NCBI GenBank assembly: GCA_028284955.1
Contig: JANQQS010000130.1
Coordinates: 1 to 64,000, forward strand
Reading direction: 5' to 3'
Length of the DNA: 64,000 nt
DNA from: Myxococcota bacterium
GTDB taxonomy: Bacteria; Myxococcota_A; Polyangia; Polyangiales; Houyiibacteriaceae
Each line of letters starts with the position of its first letter. Position 1 is the first letter of the stretch. A model generated the notes under the pieces. That model did not search any database, was not told the DNA's origin, and saw only the letters and a program-made list of their open reading frames with translations. The translations under genes were made by a program, and so were the position numbers. Below are positions 27,845 to 37,551 of the stretch, piece after piece.

Positions 27845-28579
27845 GTGCGCATCGCGGTCATCCAGTTTCCTGGTTCCAACGCCGATTGGGACGCGCTGCA
27901 TGCCGCGCGCGTGGTGGGCGCGGATGCGTGGTACGTGTTTCACAAATCCACCCGCCTCTCCCCGAATGCCGGCCCAGCGTCGGGCGACGACCCGGATGCG
28001 GTCATCATTCCGGGCGGGTTTTCGTATGGCGACTATCTGCGCGCAGGCGCAATCGCCGGCTTTAGCCCTATCGTACCTGCAATACGCGAGTTTGCCGCGC
28101 GAGGCGGCCCCGTACTCGGCATCTGCAACGGGTTTCAGGTACTCACTGAGCTTGGCCTGCTCCCTGGCGCACTCACGCGAAACACGCACCTCCGTTTCGA
28201 ATGCCGCGATGTACACATTCGGGTCGAACACTCGGGCGCGTTCACGCGCGATGTTGGACGCTGCCTTCGCGTTCCGATCGCGCATGCTGAGGGGCGTTAT
28301 CAGTGCGACCCGAACACGCTGCGATCGCTGCAGGAACACGGGCAAATCGCGTTCCGCTATGTATCGGAAGACGGTGTATCAGAAGACGACCCCAACCCAA
28401 ACGGATCCGTCGACGACATCGCCGGCGTGTACAACGAGCAAAAAAACGTGCTGGGCATGATGCCGCATCCAGAACGCGCGAGCGAAACGATTCTCGGCGG
28501 CGACGATGGCCGAGAAATCTTTGAGGCGCTGCGCGATCATCTGCAGCGGTCCCAGACGCAAAGTCGGGCTGCGTCATGA
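27845..28579 (+). CDS. purQ: Phosphoribosylformylglycinamidine synthase subunit PurQ
   Basis: This is the glutaminase subunit of FGAM synthase in purine biosynthesis; it supplies ammonia to PurL. The 244-residue class I amidotransferase starts [16 protein letters not shown]. It has the oxyanion block [18 protein letters not shown], the nucleophile cysteine in GICNGFQVL, and the catalytic His/Glu in [13 protein letters not shown] at 27845 is the only start consistent with the conserved N-terminus. Its stop overlaps the purL start as ATGA, so the subunits are coupled. A purS gene is not seen just upstream and must lie elsewhere. Confidence 0.96.
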   Translation: MRIAVIQFPGSNADWDALHAARVVGADAWYVFHKSTRLSPNAGPASGDDPDAVIIPGGFSYGDYLRAGAIAGFSPIVPAIREFAARGGPVLGICNGFQVLTELGLLPGALTRNTHLRFECRDVHIRVEHSGAFTRDVGRCLRVPIAHAEGRYQCDPNTLRSLQEHGQIAFRYVSEDGVSEDDPNPNGSVDDIAGVYNEQKNVLGMMPHPERASETILGGDDGREIFEALRDHLQRSQTQSRAAS

Positions 28580-30963
28580 GCGAACCGACGTTTGAAGTTC
28601 AGTCCGCGAACCTCGAGACTGCGCGCTCGTTCGGCCTCAGCGACGACGAATGGGAACGCGCCATCGATCGCCTGGGCCGAGTGCCCAGCTACACCGAGCT
28701 CGGCGTGATCAGCGTCATGTGGTCCGAGCATTGTTCCTACAAATCTTCCCGAGTTCATCTCCGCAAACTTCCCACCACGGGCCCTCAAGTGGTGCAGGGC
28801 CCGGGCGAGAATGCTGGCGCGGTGGATATTGGCGACGGGTTTTGCGCGGTATTCAAGATGGAATCGCACAACCATCCTTCGTTCATCGAGCCGTACCAGG
28901 GCGCGGCAACCGGCGTGGGAGGCATCCTCCGCGATGTATTCACCATGGGCGCGAGGCCCATCGCATCGCTGAACTCGCTCCGTTTCGGCCGCCCCGACCA
29001 TCCGAAAACCGCCTCGCTTTTGCGTGGGGTAGTGGCAGGAATCGGCGGCTACGGAAACTGCATCGGCGTGCCCACGGTCGGAGGCGAAGTCCAGTTTGAT
29101 GCGTCGTACGACGGAAATATTTTGGTCAACGCGTTCACCGTCGGTATCGCACAAACCGACCGGCTCTTTTTCGGCAAGGCCACCGGGATTGGCAACCCCG
29201 TCATCTACGTCGGGGCGCGCACGGGGCGCGACGGCATTCACGGCGCCACCATGGCGAGCGCCGAGTTTGATTCGGAATCGGAAAAGAAACTTCCCACGGT
29301 TCAGGTCGGCGACCCGTTCATGGAGAAACTACTGCTGGAATGCTGCCTCGAAATCTTTGCCCGCGACTGCTTGGAGGGCGTGCAGGATATGGGCGCCGCA
29401 GGGCTCACTTCGTCATCGGTCGAAATGGCGGCCCGAGGGGGCACCGGTTTGGAACTCGATCTCGATGCGATTCCTCGTCGCACCCAGCGACTTTCGCCGT
29501 ACGAAATGCTGCTTAGCGAATCCCAAGAGCGCATGCTCATGGTCGCCAAAAAAGGGCGCGAGCACGAAGTTTTCGAGATTTGCGAGAAATGGGATGTGCA
29601 GGCCGCCATCGTGGGCACGGTGACCGGCACGGGGCGATTCGTCTGTCGCGCAACCCCGGGATACGATCCGTTCCAGCCCGATCCCGGACCGGCCGATCCG
29701 ATTCAAGTCGTTGATTTGCCTGTCGACCTACTCACCGACGCCGCCCCGAAATACGATCGCCCGCAGTGTCCGGTCCCCGTACGTCCCGAAACGATATCGA
29801 TCGCAACCACCGCCGCACATGCAATGCCGAACAGCGGCGAGGGCCTCGCGGACGAGCTCATCCGCCTCGTCGGCAGCCCCAACATTGGCAGCCGCAGCTG
29901 GATTTGGCGTCAATACGACCACGTGGTGCGCAACGGAACCGTGGTGCGCCCCGGGGAAGGAGACGCTGCGGTCGTGCGCGCGTTCTGCGCAGCCGATCCC
30001 GAACGCGCCCCGCACACCCATTCTGCCGCGAGCCGCGTGTCCGAAAAATACCTGGCGATCGCGGTCGATTGCAACGGGCGCCACGTACAGCTCGACCCCC
30101 GACACGGCGCCGCGATGGCGGTAGCAGAGTGCGCCCGCAATGTGGTGTGCGTGGGAGCGAAACCCCTAGGGCTCACCGATTGCCTCAACTTTGCCAGCCC
30201 CGAGCAGCCAGAAACGATGTGGCGCTTCGCCCAGGCCATCGAAGGCTTGTCCGATGCATGCGAAGCGCTCGGCGTCCCGGTGGTATCGGGAAACGTCAGC
30301 CTCTACAACGAAACCGAAGGCGCACCCATCTTGCCCACGCCCACCGTGGCGGTCGTGGGGCAGCTGGAAAACGCTGACGACCGACTCGGTCTAGCGTTTC
30401 AGAACGAAGGCGACGTGATTTTGCACCTCGGCGCGCCGAGTGAAGGCAACCTCGCTGGCTCCGAATGGCTCACTGGCCAGGCCAACCAAGCGTGCGGCAG
30501 GCCGCTGCAGATCGATCTTGCGGCGGAACGCAGACTGCAAAACGCGATGCTCGAACTCGCGCGAGCTCGGCTCCTGAATAGTGCGCACGACGTAAGTGAC
30601 GGCGGAGTCGGCGTGTGTCTCGCGGAAAGCTGCATCGCGCGCGGTCTCGGCGCCCGCGTGACTCTCCCTCCCTCACCCCGCGACGCCGACACAACCGCGG
30701 GCCATCGATTGTTCGCCGAAGAGCCCTCGCGCATCGTCGTAAGCAGCGCCCCGGAACATGAAGCCGCGATTCGAGCGTGCTGCGCCAAACACAGAGTTCC
30801 GATCATCAAGCTGGGCGCGGTGGAAGGCGCAGCGTTGATTTGTGACCTCGCACACAGCGGTCCCGAACGCAGCGAGCCTAGGAACCCGCAACGGCTTGCT
30901 GTTTCGGTCGAGCAACTCAAGGTCGCGCACGAACGCGCGTTGGACACCATCGTACGAGAGTAG
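28576..30963 (+). CDS. purL: Phosphoribosylformylglycinamidine synthase subunit PurL
   Basis: This synthetase subunit (795 residues, the small form that works with PurQ and PurS) converts FGAR to FGAM. Conserved blocks are [84 protein letters not shown] and ISDGG-like [15 protein letters not shown]. The internally duplicated AIRS-type fold is complete. It is coupled to purQ by an ATGA overlap. The gene ends 252 bases before the exporter gene, a gap where I see no feature. Confidence 0.97.
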   Translation: MSEPTFEVQSANLETARSFGLSDDEWERAIDRLGRVPSYTELGVISVMWSEHCSYKSSRVHLRKLPTTGPQVVQGPGENAGAVDIGDGFCAVFKMESHNHPSFIEPYQGAATGVGGILRDVFTMGARPIASLNSLRFGRPDHPKTASLLRGVVAGIGGYGNCIGVPTVGGEVQFDASYDGNILVNAFTVGIAQTDRLFFGKATGIGNPVIYVGARTGRDGIHGATMASAEFDSESEKKLPTVQVGDPFMEKLLLECCLEIFARDCLEGVQDMGAAGLTSSSVEMAARGGTGLELDLDAIPRRTQRLSPYEMLLSESQERMLMVAKKGREHEVFEICEKWDVQAAIVGTVTGTGRFVCRATPGYDPFQPDPGPADPIQVVDLPVDLLTDAAPKYDRPQCPVPVRPETISIATTAAHAMPNSGEGLADELIRLVGSPNIGSRSWIWRQYDHVVRNGTVVRPGEGDAAVVRAFCAADPERAPHTHSAASRVSEKYLAIAVDCNGRHVQLDPRHGAAMAVAECARNVVCVGAKPLGLTDCLNFASPEQPETMWRFAQAIEGLSDACEALGVPVVSGNVSLYNETEGAPILPTPTVAVVGQLENADDRLGLAFQNEGDVILHLGAPSEGNLAGSEWLTGQANQACGRPLQIDLAAERRLQNAMLELARARLLNSAHDVSDGGVGVCLAESCIARGLGARVTLPPSPRDADTTAGHRLFAEEPSRIVVSSAPEHEAAIRACCAKHRVPIIKLGAVEGAALICDLAHSGPERSEPRNPQRLAVSVEQLKVAHERALDTIVRE

Positions 30964-31215
30964 GCTTGGCTCGCGAATCCTTGACGCGGCCACCCGGATT
31001 GCAGAAACCAGGAGCGCGAAAACGGTGTAACGCCCCGGTCGCCAAGCCGACGAACAGTCAGCGGAGGAAGAAGTGGCGCCTTGCATTCACACCGCGAGTG
31101 GCAACAATGTCACACCTTTCTCCCTTGGTTCCGCAGATAACAAAAATTATCCAATGATTCCGAGTCACACAGGCTATCGCCCTCGGGTACATTTTGTGCA
31201 TGGGAACGCCTCGCC

Positions 31216-33828
31216 ATGAACCCTCGGAGCGAATCGCGTCAAACGCCGAGCAGAGCCAGAAGTTTCTTCGCTCGCCTCACGGCCCTGCAGACGCGCGCTC
31301 CCGGTCGATTCGCTGGCGTCGCGTTGGCCCTCGGGGCGCTCAGCATTCCGTTGATTTTGCAGCTTGGACTCGACAGCCGCTGGACCGCGCTGCTGCCCAG
31401 CGACAAACCAAGCATTCGCGACCTCGAGCAAATCAAAGATCGAGTGGGCGGGCTGTCCACGCTCATCGTCGCGGTTGAGTCTCCCTCGAAGGATGTCGCC
31501 GCGCTCAAGCGGTTCGGAAAAGACCTCGCGCAACGGGTCGAGCAGCTTCCCGATCGGTACGTACGCACCGTCGATTGGAACGTTCGCGACTACAAAGACT
31601 TTCTGTGGACGCATCGCCACCTCTACGCGCCCACCGACGAGCTCGAGGAAATCAGAGACGCGATCGAAGAACGCGCCGACTACGAGCGACTGAAAGCCAA
31701 CCCTTTTTTCATCGACCTAGAAAACGAAGAGCCGGCCGACCCCAAAGAACTCATCGCGGACATGGAGTCTTGGGCAGACGCCGGGGAAAAGAAGTTTGAG
31801 CGTTACCCCGGCGGGTTCTACCTCCATCCCGACCGGAATCTGCTCGCGATCTTTGTGCGCTCTGACTTGAGCGGAGGCGAGGCGGTCGGAGGACGAGAGC
31901 TCGTCGCCAAAGTGCAAAGCATTGCCGACGAGCTCGACCCATCTTCGTATGGCCGAGACCTGCGTGTGCAGTTCGGGGGAGACGTGGTGGTCGGCGGCGA
32001 AGAACACAAAGCCATCGCCAAAGAACTCACCATTGCCACGAGCCTTACGCTCGCCCTCGTTCTGCTCGCGATTTATCTCTTTTTCGGTCGCGTGCGAGCC
32101 ATTGTGTTGCTCGGCGCGGCCGTCACTGTCCCCGTGCTGGTCACCTTCGCGGTCAGCGAATTGTTGGTCGACTATTTGAACACGTCCACCGCGTTCCTAG
32201 GAAGCATTGTGCTCGGAAACGGCGTGAACCCCAACATCATCTGGCTCGCGCGATACTTCGAGGAACGACGCAAGGGGCATGGCGCACGCCGCGCGATTCT
32301 GGAAACCCACTGCAGCACATGGATCGCGACGTTGACGGCCAGCACCGCAGCCGGCCTCGCATACGCTTCGCTCATCCTCACCGACTTCCGAGGATTTAGA
32401 GATTTCGGCATCATCGGTGGAATCGGGATGGCGCTGTGTTGGCTCGGCGCGCTCCTTCTCCTCCCGGCTCTCGCTGCACTGATGGAGCGTTTCGCGCCCA
32501 TGCGATGGTCGACCAAGACGACATCCGGCGATACGAAACGCTTTCGTTGGTCGCCGGCCGCGTTCTTCGGTCAGATCGCTTCTCGTGCCCCGCGCACCAC
32601 CGTGCTCGTATCGGGCACGATCGGATTACTGAGCCTCGCGGCAGTCGGCTATGCCGTCGCGCACGATCCGCTCGAATACGACTTTCGCAATCTGAAATCC
32701 GTGCGCGATGATCGAAGCCCAGGCCAGGAGGTGAACTCCAAGGTCAACGCGATCGTAGGAAGCGTCGCGCGAGGAAACGGCATCGTGGTGTTCGTGCCCA
32801 ACGCGGACGAAGCGGAATCGATCGAACGACAGCTCGAAGCCCGATCCGGGGCGCTTTGGAAAACGGTGCACAGCGTGCACGATTTGCTACCCGCAGAGCA
32901 GACTCGAAAGATCGAACTGCTCGATGAAATTCGAGATCTGCTGACCGATTTAAGACCGCGCGTAGACGTCGAGCTCCAAGCCAAAATCGATACGCACATA
33001 CCTCCCCAGCGCATGACCCCGCTCACCGCGGAGGATTTGCCGGCTCAGGTCGCACGCACGTTCTCCGAACGCGACGGCACACGAGGACGCATCTTGCTGG
33101 TTGAAGAAAGCGAAGACTTTTCGATTTGGGACGGCGCGTATCTCGTGCGATGGTCGCGCGCGCTGCGAGAATCTGAGCTCACCTCGGGAAGCCCTCCTCC
33201 GCTCGCCGGCCGTGGCCCAGTGTTCGCGGACATGCTGGAAGCCGTGTGGACTGACGGCCCGCGCGCCATTTTGGCTTCTTTCCTGGCCACCCTATTTCTC
33301 TGCATCGTCGCGTTTCGTTCCCTTCGAGAACGACTGCTCACCGTCGGCGCGCTCCTGCTCGGCATCGCGTGGATGGGCGCGACGATGGCGCTCATGGGCC
33401 TAAGGCTCAACTTCCTCAACTTTGTCGCGTTTCCCATCACCTTCGGAAACGGCGTGGACTACAGCGTCAACGTGATGAAGCGCTACAGCATCGAACGCGC
33501 CCGAACACCGCTCGACGCCGCGCGAATCGCGGTCACAGGAACCGGCGGAGCCGTCGTGCTTTGCTCCCTCACCACAATCATTGGCTATACATCGCTCTAC
33601 GCCAGCGCAAACCTAGCGATTCGTTCGTTTGGCACCGCGATGGCGATCAGCGAGGTCACTTGTCTCATCGCCGCGGTCGTGACCATGCCCGCCATGCTGC
33701 TATGGCTCGACCGACGCGGAGCCCCGGAGGTTCCTGCCGCGGTAGCTCCGCCCCCAAACGTGCCGAGCCGACCAGCCACCGACCCGCCTTCGGGGGCTTC
33801 TCCTGTACACCCCAAGTCCGCCGCCTAA
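31216..33828 (+). CDS. MMPL/RND-family exporter
   Basis: This 870-residue inner-membrane transporter has the RND plan of two halves, each with one helix, a large periplasmic loop and a block of helices. The first block includes LALVLLAIYLFFGRVRAIVLL and VLGNGVNPNIIWLARYFEERR. The second includes ILASFLATLFLCIVAFRSL and FPITFGNGVDYSVNVMKRYS. MMPL proteins export lipids, hopanoids or other hydrophobic molecules and use proton motive force. The periplasmic loops lack obvious known domains. No periplasmic adaptor or outer-membrane channel is adjacent, so cargo is unknown; HpnN-type hopanoid transport is one option. Confidence 0.88.
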   Translation: MNPRSESRQTPSRARSFFARLTALQTRAPGRFAGVALALGALSIPLILQLGLDSRWTALLPSDKPSIRDLEQIKDRVGGLSTLIVAVESPSKDVAALKRFGKDLAQRVEQLPDRYVRTVDWNVRDYKDFLWTHRHLYAPTDELEEIRDAIEERADYERLKANPFFIDLENEEPADPKELIADMESWADAGEKKFERYPGGFYLHPDRNLLAIFVRSDLSGGEAVGGRELVAKVQSIADELDPSSYGRDLRVQFGGDVVVGGEEHKAIAKELTIATSLTLALVLLAIYLFFGRVRAIVLLGAAVTVPVLVTFAVSELLVDYLNTSTAFLGSIVLGNGVNPNIIWLARYFEERRKGHGARRAILETHCSTWIATLTASTAAGLAYASLILTDFRGFRDFGIIGGIGMALCWLGALLLLPALAALMERFAPMRWSTKTTSGDTKRFRWSPAAFFGQIASRAPRTTVLVSGTIGLLSLAAVGYAVAHDPLEYDFRNLKSVRDDRSPGQEVNSKVNAIVGSVARGNGIVVFVPNADEAESIERQLEARSGALWKTVHSVHDLLPAEQTRKIELLDEIRDLLTDLRPRVDVELQAKIDTHIPPQRMTPLTAEDLPAQVARTFSERDGTRGRILLVEESEDFSIWDGAYLVRWSRALRESELTSGSPPPLAGRGPVFADMLEAVWTDGPRAILASFLATLFLCIVAFRSLRERLLTVGALLLGIAWMGATMALMGLRLNFLNFVAFPITFGNGVDYSVNVMKRYSIERARTPLDAARIAVTGTGGAVVLCSLTTIIGYTSLYASANLAIRSFGTAMAISEVTCLIAAVVTMPAMLLWLDRRGAPEVPAAVAPPPNVPSRPATDPPSGASPVHPKSAA

Positions 33829-33830
33829 CG

Positions 33831-34067
33831 CTGTAGAGCAGCGGCCTTTTGGTCTGAGCCCGGCTGCCCCTGCCTATCTACACTGGGGGTCCTTCGGACC
33901 CGTACTGCGTCTAGACCTGTGCAGCTCCACGGACTACGTCCGCTCCGCCTTGCACAGCTCCAGCCGCAACAACCTCCTCGCTCCCTCCCTGCGAAAGGCT
34001 CGAAGCCTTCCTCAGTCGCTCGCTGTGGGGGCGCTCGCGCTCAGACCAAAATTCCACTGCTCTCCAC
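33831..34067. repeat. Structured element bounded by a 29-bp imperfect inverted repeat
   Basis: This gene-free 394-bp gap holds an element of about 237 bp. Its ends (33831-33859 and 34039-34067) are inverted repeats matching at 24 of 29 positions, including a perfect 13-bp core TTTTGGTCTGAGC. Small perfect hairpins lie inside: GGGTCC/GGACCC at 33887-33901, GGAC/GTCC near 33931-33941, and AAGGCT/AGCCTT at 33995-34009. A third copy of the arm sequence sits at 36127-36151. The remaining part of the gap (34068-34222) shows nothing else. It may be a MITE-like or palindromic repeat unit. Confidence 0.7.
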
Positions 34068-34222
34068 CGCTCTATGGGATGCGACGTGCGCTCCAATCAA
34101 CCATTTGATCACTGCTCACTGCTCTAGATCCATAGATAGGCAGAGGCTCGGCAATGGCGCTGCGGCTTCAAGTCGAATTTGGGCTGCTCGCAGTTCGATG
34201 ATATCCTGATGAGTTCGAGGTA

Positions 34223-34612
34223 ATGCCTAGAACATTGTATGATCGAGTACCGGTGCGGGATGGGCTTGCGGGGGAACGCACGGTGCTCTCCGCCGAGCGC
34301 ACGTTTTTGGCCTACGTGCGAACCTCGTTTGCGATGTTCATTGCCGGGCTCACCGGGGCCCATCTGCTCCAATCGACACTGATCCGGGTGAGCGCGTACG
34401 CCATCACGGTCATGAGCGTGGTGGTGTTCGCGGTGGGCATCTGGCGTTTCAAAAAGAGCCGTGAGGAAACGCTTTGCCTCCTCTCGCGGCTCGACAACTC
34501 TGCCCCCGACAACTCTGCCCCCGACAACTCAACCAAACCCGATTCAGAACTCGTAGCTCGCCGCGAATTTGTACGCCGGGGCCGACGGCACGTTGGCGCC
34601 TCGGAACGCTGA
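34223..34612 (+). CDS. DUF202 family small membrane protein
   Basis: This 129-residue protein carries the DUF202 signature LAGERTVLSAERTFLAYVRT (residues 15-34). Two membrane helices follow, SFAMFIAGLTGAHLL and ISAYA-like VSAYAITVMSVVVFAVGIW. The function of the family is not known in detail; related domains occur in vacuolar polyphosphate VTC complexes. After the second helix comes a Cys-containing basic stretch and a DNSAP repeat of 15-bp units. The reading frame then runs 69 bases into the convergent beta-barrel gene on the other strand, so the C-terminal tail is unlikely to be conserved. Confidence 0.82.
   Translation: MPRTLYDRVPVRDGLAGERTVLSAERTFLAYVRTSFAMFIAGLTGAHLLQSTLIRVSAYAITVMSVVVFAVGIWRFKKSREETLCLLSRLDNSAPDNSAPDNSTKPDSELVARREFVRRGRRHVGASER
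34493..34537. repeat. 15-bp in-frame tandem repeat, three units
   Basis: Units begin at 34493, 34508 and 34523. The first two are identical (GACAACTCTGCCCCC) and the third is partial. They encode DNSAP-type repeats at the end of the DUF202 protein. Confidence 0.9.
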
Positions 34613-35398
34613 TTCTACTCCCGCGGAAAGATGGAACGTGCTCCACACGCGGGCCGCGAGCTCGACTCCGTACGACGTGAAACTGACCCCGTCGCCGAGG
34701 CCGGCAAAACCTGAAATGGCCGCGCCAGTATCCAAAGACTCGGTTCCCACCAAGCGGAGAATCAGTAGAAAACGATCGATGACTGGTTTGGTGATCCGGG
34801 TTCCAAACTCCGCGCCATAAACAATCTGATCGGTAAACCCTTTGGTGCGCAGCGCGTACCCTAGGTTTCCTTGAACATAGAAGCCGAACAGCGACCCAGC
34901 CGTGAATGAATGGCCGATCGCGCTCCGAAACGTCACATCGTATTCGCCATCGCCGGTGGGCAAGGATGCCGCAATCAGGTTCGCCGCGGGGTCATCCACC
35001 GAAGGCGAATCGTCGCCCGTCGGCAACCCCAGCTGCACGCCAAGCGCCAACCGAAACGGCGCCGTCAATACCCCCGTCCATGCGCCCACGCGAAGATCGC
35101 CAAGCCCTTGGGTAGCCCCCATATCTTCGAGGACGTTGCGTCGATAGAGCTCCCCATCAAACGTCAGCGTAAGGTATCGGTCGATCACGCCGACCTCTCC
35201 GTAGATACCAATGGCGTGTTGTTTGTAGTCCGGGATGCTGCGTTCGTTGCCGTCCGGGTCGTAGATTTCGTCGGCCGCAATGAGACGGTAGTTGAGGTTG
35301 ACGTAGCCGCTTCCTTGGTCGCGCGTCCAGGCTTGAGCGGAAGCGGACGAGGCAAGCAGCAGGATAGAAAGAAAAGACCAAGCCCACACGTACTTCAT
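34544..35398 (-). CDS. Putative outer-membrane beta-barrel protein
   Basis: This 284-residue protein has a clear signal peptide (MKYVWAWSFLSILLLASSASAQA). Alternating hydrophobic/polar strands run to a C-terminal phenylalanine (ASYEF), the hallmark of outer-membrane barrels. Blocks such as GLGDLRVGAWTGVL, LALGVQLGLPTGDDS and FGFYVQGNLGYAL resemble transporter-type or phenol-degradation-type barrel families, but no specific family is certain. The ATG at 35398 overlaps the stop of the DM13 lipoprotein gene as ATGA, so the two are translated together. Its 3' end overlaps the convergent DUF202 gene. Confidence 0.78.
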   Translation of the reverse strand: MKYVWAWSFLSILLLASSASAQAWTRDQGSGYVNLNYRLIAADEIYDPDGNERSIPDYKQHAIGIYGEVGVIDRYLTLTFDGELYRRNVLEDMGATQGLGDLRVGAWTGVLTAPFRLALGVQLGLPTGDDSPSVDDPAANLIAASLPTGDGEYDVTFRSAIGHSFTAGSLFGFYVQGNLGYALRTKGFTDQIVYGAEFGTRITKPVIDRFLLILRLVGTESLDTGAAISGFAGLGDGVSFTSYGVELAARVWSTFHLSAGVESAFRGANVPSAPAYKFAASYEF

Positions 35399-35985
35399 GG
35401 GCCGTTCCCCGCTGCGCTCGCGGCCGGGGTGAGCTCCGCGCGAGCCACTTCGACCTGGAAAGGATTGCAATACACCCAGGCAAAGCCTGCACCTTCCGCT
35501 TCATCGCCCACGACATATGCGACTGGCCCTCTGATCGGTGTTTCGAAGATACCTGCCAGCACGTCTCCTTCACCGGGCGTTATCCCGTCCTCGAGTACGT
35601 CGCGAGTCGAAAGCGCTGCCACCGGGCCCGGCACGTTGCTGGACATAAACGCATCGTCAAACTGAAGCTCGAGCGTTCCTCCTTCGGTCCGAACCAGTGA
35701 AGCGGTTCCGGAAGCGGTGTAGGACCCTACGCCAACCACCTGTCCGCTGCTGACCACGGTGCCGGGACTCAACGTTCGAGACCCCGTTTGAGTCGTCGGG
35801 TCCGGTACCGAAGACCCAGAGTCGTCGTCGGTGGTTTCCATGGGAACCCCCGAGTCGTCCACCATCGGTGAGTTCGTGCTCCCTCCGGCTCGGACGTTCT
35901 CAGGGCGCAAATCAACAAAGTCTGCGTCGCACCCGACCGTCACGGCCGTGAACGCGAATAGGATAAAAGGTAAAGTCTGCCTCAT
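35395..35985 (-). CDS. DM13-domain lipoprotein
   Basis: This 196-residue lipoprotein has the signal MRQTLPFILFAFTAVTVGC with lipobox TVGC. A Asp/Ser/Thr-rich linker (about 30-70) leads to a DM13-like domain. Its blocks are YTASGTASLVRTEGGTLELQ, a FDDAFMSSNVPGPVAAL stretch and the final VYCNPFQVEVARAEL with the single conserved cysteine. DM13 domains have been proposed to act in redox or electron transfer at cell surfaces, and that role is not proven. Coupling to the downstream beta-barrel suggests a shared outer-membrane job, perhaps a lipoprotein-barrel complex. Confidence 0.72.
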   Translation of the reverse strand: MRQTLPFILFAFTAVTVGCDADFVDLRPENVRAGGSTNSPMVDDSGVPMETTDDDSGSSVPDPTTQTGSRTLSPGTVVSSGQVVGVGSYTASGTASLVRTEGGTLELQFDDAFMSSNVPGPVAALSTRDVLEDGITPGEGDVLAGIFETPIRGPVAYVVGDEAEGAGFAWVYCNPFQVEVARAELTPAASAAGNGP

Positions 35986-36126
35986 GCGGATCTCCGTCGG
36001 CGATGTGTTGCTGCGCCGCTTCTATGCCTTAGCCCGATGAGCGCCGTCTGGTTACAAAAAAGAATCGCAAGCAAGCGCGCACAGTCCATGCGAGAAATGC
36101 CATCATTTCATGTCAAAAACCACAAC

Positions 36127-36151
36127 AGAGCAATGGCCTTTTGGTCGGAGC
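36127..36151. repeat. Third copy of the dispersed 25-bp repeat arm
   Basis: This copy agrees at 22 of 25 positions with 33835-33859, including the uninterrupted 12-mer GGCCTTTTGGTC. It lies alone in the gap between two lipoprotein genes, without a visible inverted partner. The presence of the same sequence 2.3 kb apart defines a dispersed repeat family. Confidence 0.7.
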
Positions 36152-36174
36152 GCAGGAACTCGGCACTCATTGGC

Positions 36175-36837
36175 TCATTGGCTCAAGTCGGTCGCGGCGA
36201 AACCACAGATACGCTGCTGCAGCGCTAGGAACCCATTCTCGATCGCAACGGTTCCGTTGGGCATGGTGCCCTTCGATTCGCTCGCGGTGCAACTTCGAAA
36301 CGCTGGCACCACCGAAGGAGCTTCAGCACCGGCAAATGTGATTTCTGGCACATCGGTCTGAGACGAAAAGCGAAGGCTGTATTGGGAGCCGTTGTCCCCC
36401 GCCGTTCCGGTCCAGGCGAGGGTTAGCTTGTCTTTGCCAACGCACGATGGCTCGCCAGCGACATCGCTCGCGACCAATGGATAACCGTCGCAGGTATCGG
36501 TGCCTGCCTTATCGCAAGTTGCCTCGAGCGACACTAGAATATCGGACGAGTTCGAACCTTCCGGGTTCGAAACCGCGATCACACTCAAACCGAAGGCATA
36601 GCTCGTCGAAGGGTCCCCGAGCTTCAAGTCGGCGTCGCAACTCAGCTCCAACACACGCTCCGGGACCCGCACGGATTCTATCGCCGCTTTGTCTTCGACC
36701 TCGGTGTCTATCGGGCGCTCAAAACTCGCCGCGCAGCCTCCGAACAATGCGCCGCCGATCGAGACAAGAAAAACCTTCCGCGCTGCAGACGTCCACCCCA
36801 CGAAGCAGGGATTAAGCAACTTTTGTTCCCGTCGCAT
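36175..36837 (-). CDS. Putative lipoprotein of unknown function
   Basis: This is a protein of about 220 residues. Starting at the ATG at 36837 there is a somewhat long n-region and then a hydrophobic stretch KVFLVSIGGALFGGC, whose cysteine fits a lipobox (LFGGC). Six further cysteines in the mature part (for example LELSCDADL, EATCDKAGTDTCDG, EPSCVGKD, FRSCTAS, QRICGF) suggest disulphides and export. No domain is recognised. Reading is open upstream to 36906, but those residues do not look like a signal. It is divergent from the LytTR regulator, which may control it. Confidence 0.65.
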   Translation of the reverse strand: MRREQKLLNPCFVGWTSAARKVFLVSIGGALFGGCAASFERPIDTEVEDKAAIESVRVPERVLELSCDADLKLGDPSTSYAFGLSVIAVSNPEGSNSSDILVSLEATCDKAGTDTCDGYPLVASDVAGEPSCVGKDKLTLAWTGTAGDNGSQYSLRFSSQTDVPEITFAGAEAPSVVPAFRSCTASESKGTMPNGTVAIENGFLALQQRICGFAATDLSQ

Positions 36838-37012
36838 AGTGCAATCTGTCTCACCAATATCCGGTCGTTCACTGCGATTCTCGCGTGGTGCGCACTTCGG
36901 ATGCAAAATACCCGTTGCACATCTGAAATCGGACTCGCGAAAATCGGGACCGGATCGCGGAGTCCTTCGAAAGTCGACAGCAACGCACGTTCATGCGATA
37001 AAAGCGGCTGTC

Positions 37013-37384
37013 ATGTCGGAAATGCATTCTTCAGCGACGTATCCTCCACGCATCTTGCTGCATCTTGGCCCTGGCAAGCGACGCCCGGTTCCACCGGAAG
37101 ACATCGCGTTTGTGGAAGCAGCGGGCGGCGACAGCCGTGTGCGCCTGAAAAAGGGCCGCCCGGTCGTTGATGTGCGTCCGCTCGGCAAAATCATGAAGTT
37201 TCTCGAACCACACGGTTTTCTGCGCGTCCATCGGAATCACGCCGTCAACCTGGCTTTCGTAAGTGAAATTCGTCGCAAGAAGAAAGGTCGCGGCTGGGAG
37301 CTTCGCTTGGAACCGGCCTTCAAAGAACCCCTCACGGTCAGCGACCAAACGCTCGCTGCGCTTTGGGCCGCGTTCGGCGAGTAG
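37013..37384 (+). CDS. Stand-alone LytTR DNA-binding protein
   Basis: This 123-residue protein consists essentially of a LytTR domain, the beta-rich DNA-binding module of AgrA/AlgR-type response regulators. Blocks are VPPEDIAFVEAAGGDSRVRLK, KIMKFLEPHGFLRVHRNHAVNLAFV (in part) and IRRKKKGRGWELRL. The receiver domain usually found in front is missing, so it may be governed by expression level, a ligand or a partner. It sits directly before a hybrid histidine kinase and is divergent from a lipoprotein gene. ATGs at 37013 and 37022 are both possible starts. Confidence 0.85.
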   Translation: MSEMHSSATYPPRILLHLGPGKRRPVPPEDIAFVEAAGGDSRVRLKKGRPVVDVRPLGKIMKFLEPHGFLRVHRNHAVNLAFVSEIRRKKKGRGWELRLEPAFKEPLTVSDQTLAALWAAFGE

Positions 37385-37397
37385 TACCTCAGAAGAT

Positions 37398-37411
37398 CAC
37401 CCTATAGGGTG
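37398..37411. promoter_or_regulatory. 14-bp perfect palindrome after the LytTR gene
   Basis: CACCCTATAGGGTG is a perfect palindrome 14 bases after the LytTR stop and about 140 bases before the sensor kinase start. It is a candidate operator or, less likely, a short terminator stem; no T run follows. It does not resemble the direct-repeat sites known for LytTR proteins. Confidence 0.35.
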
Positions 37412-37551
37412 CATAGCTCGACGAACCACATTCTCAATCCGTGCAGGAAGGCACCCTACGTAGACTCACGTCCTACATTGATAGGTATGCCGCAACGATG
37501 CGATACTGAAGGTCCGGGGGGGTACATAGGTGCCGGCCCGGCCGCTCGACC

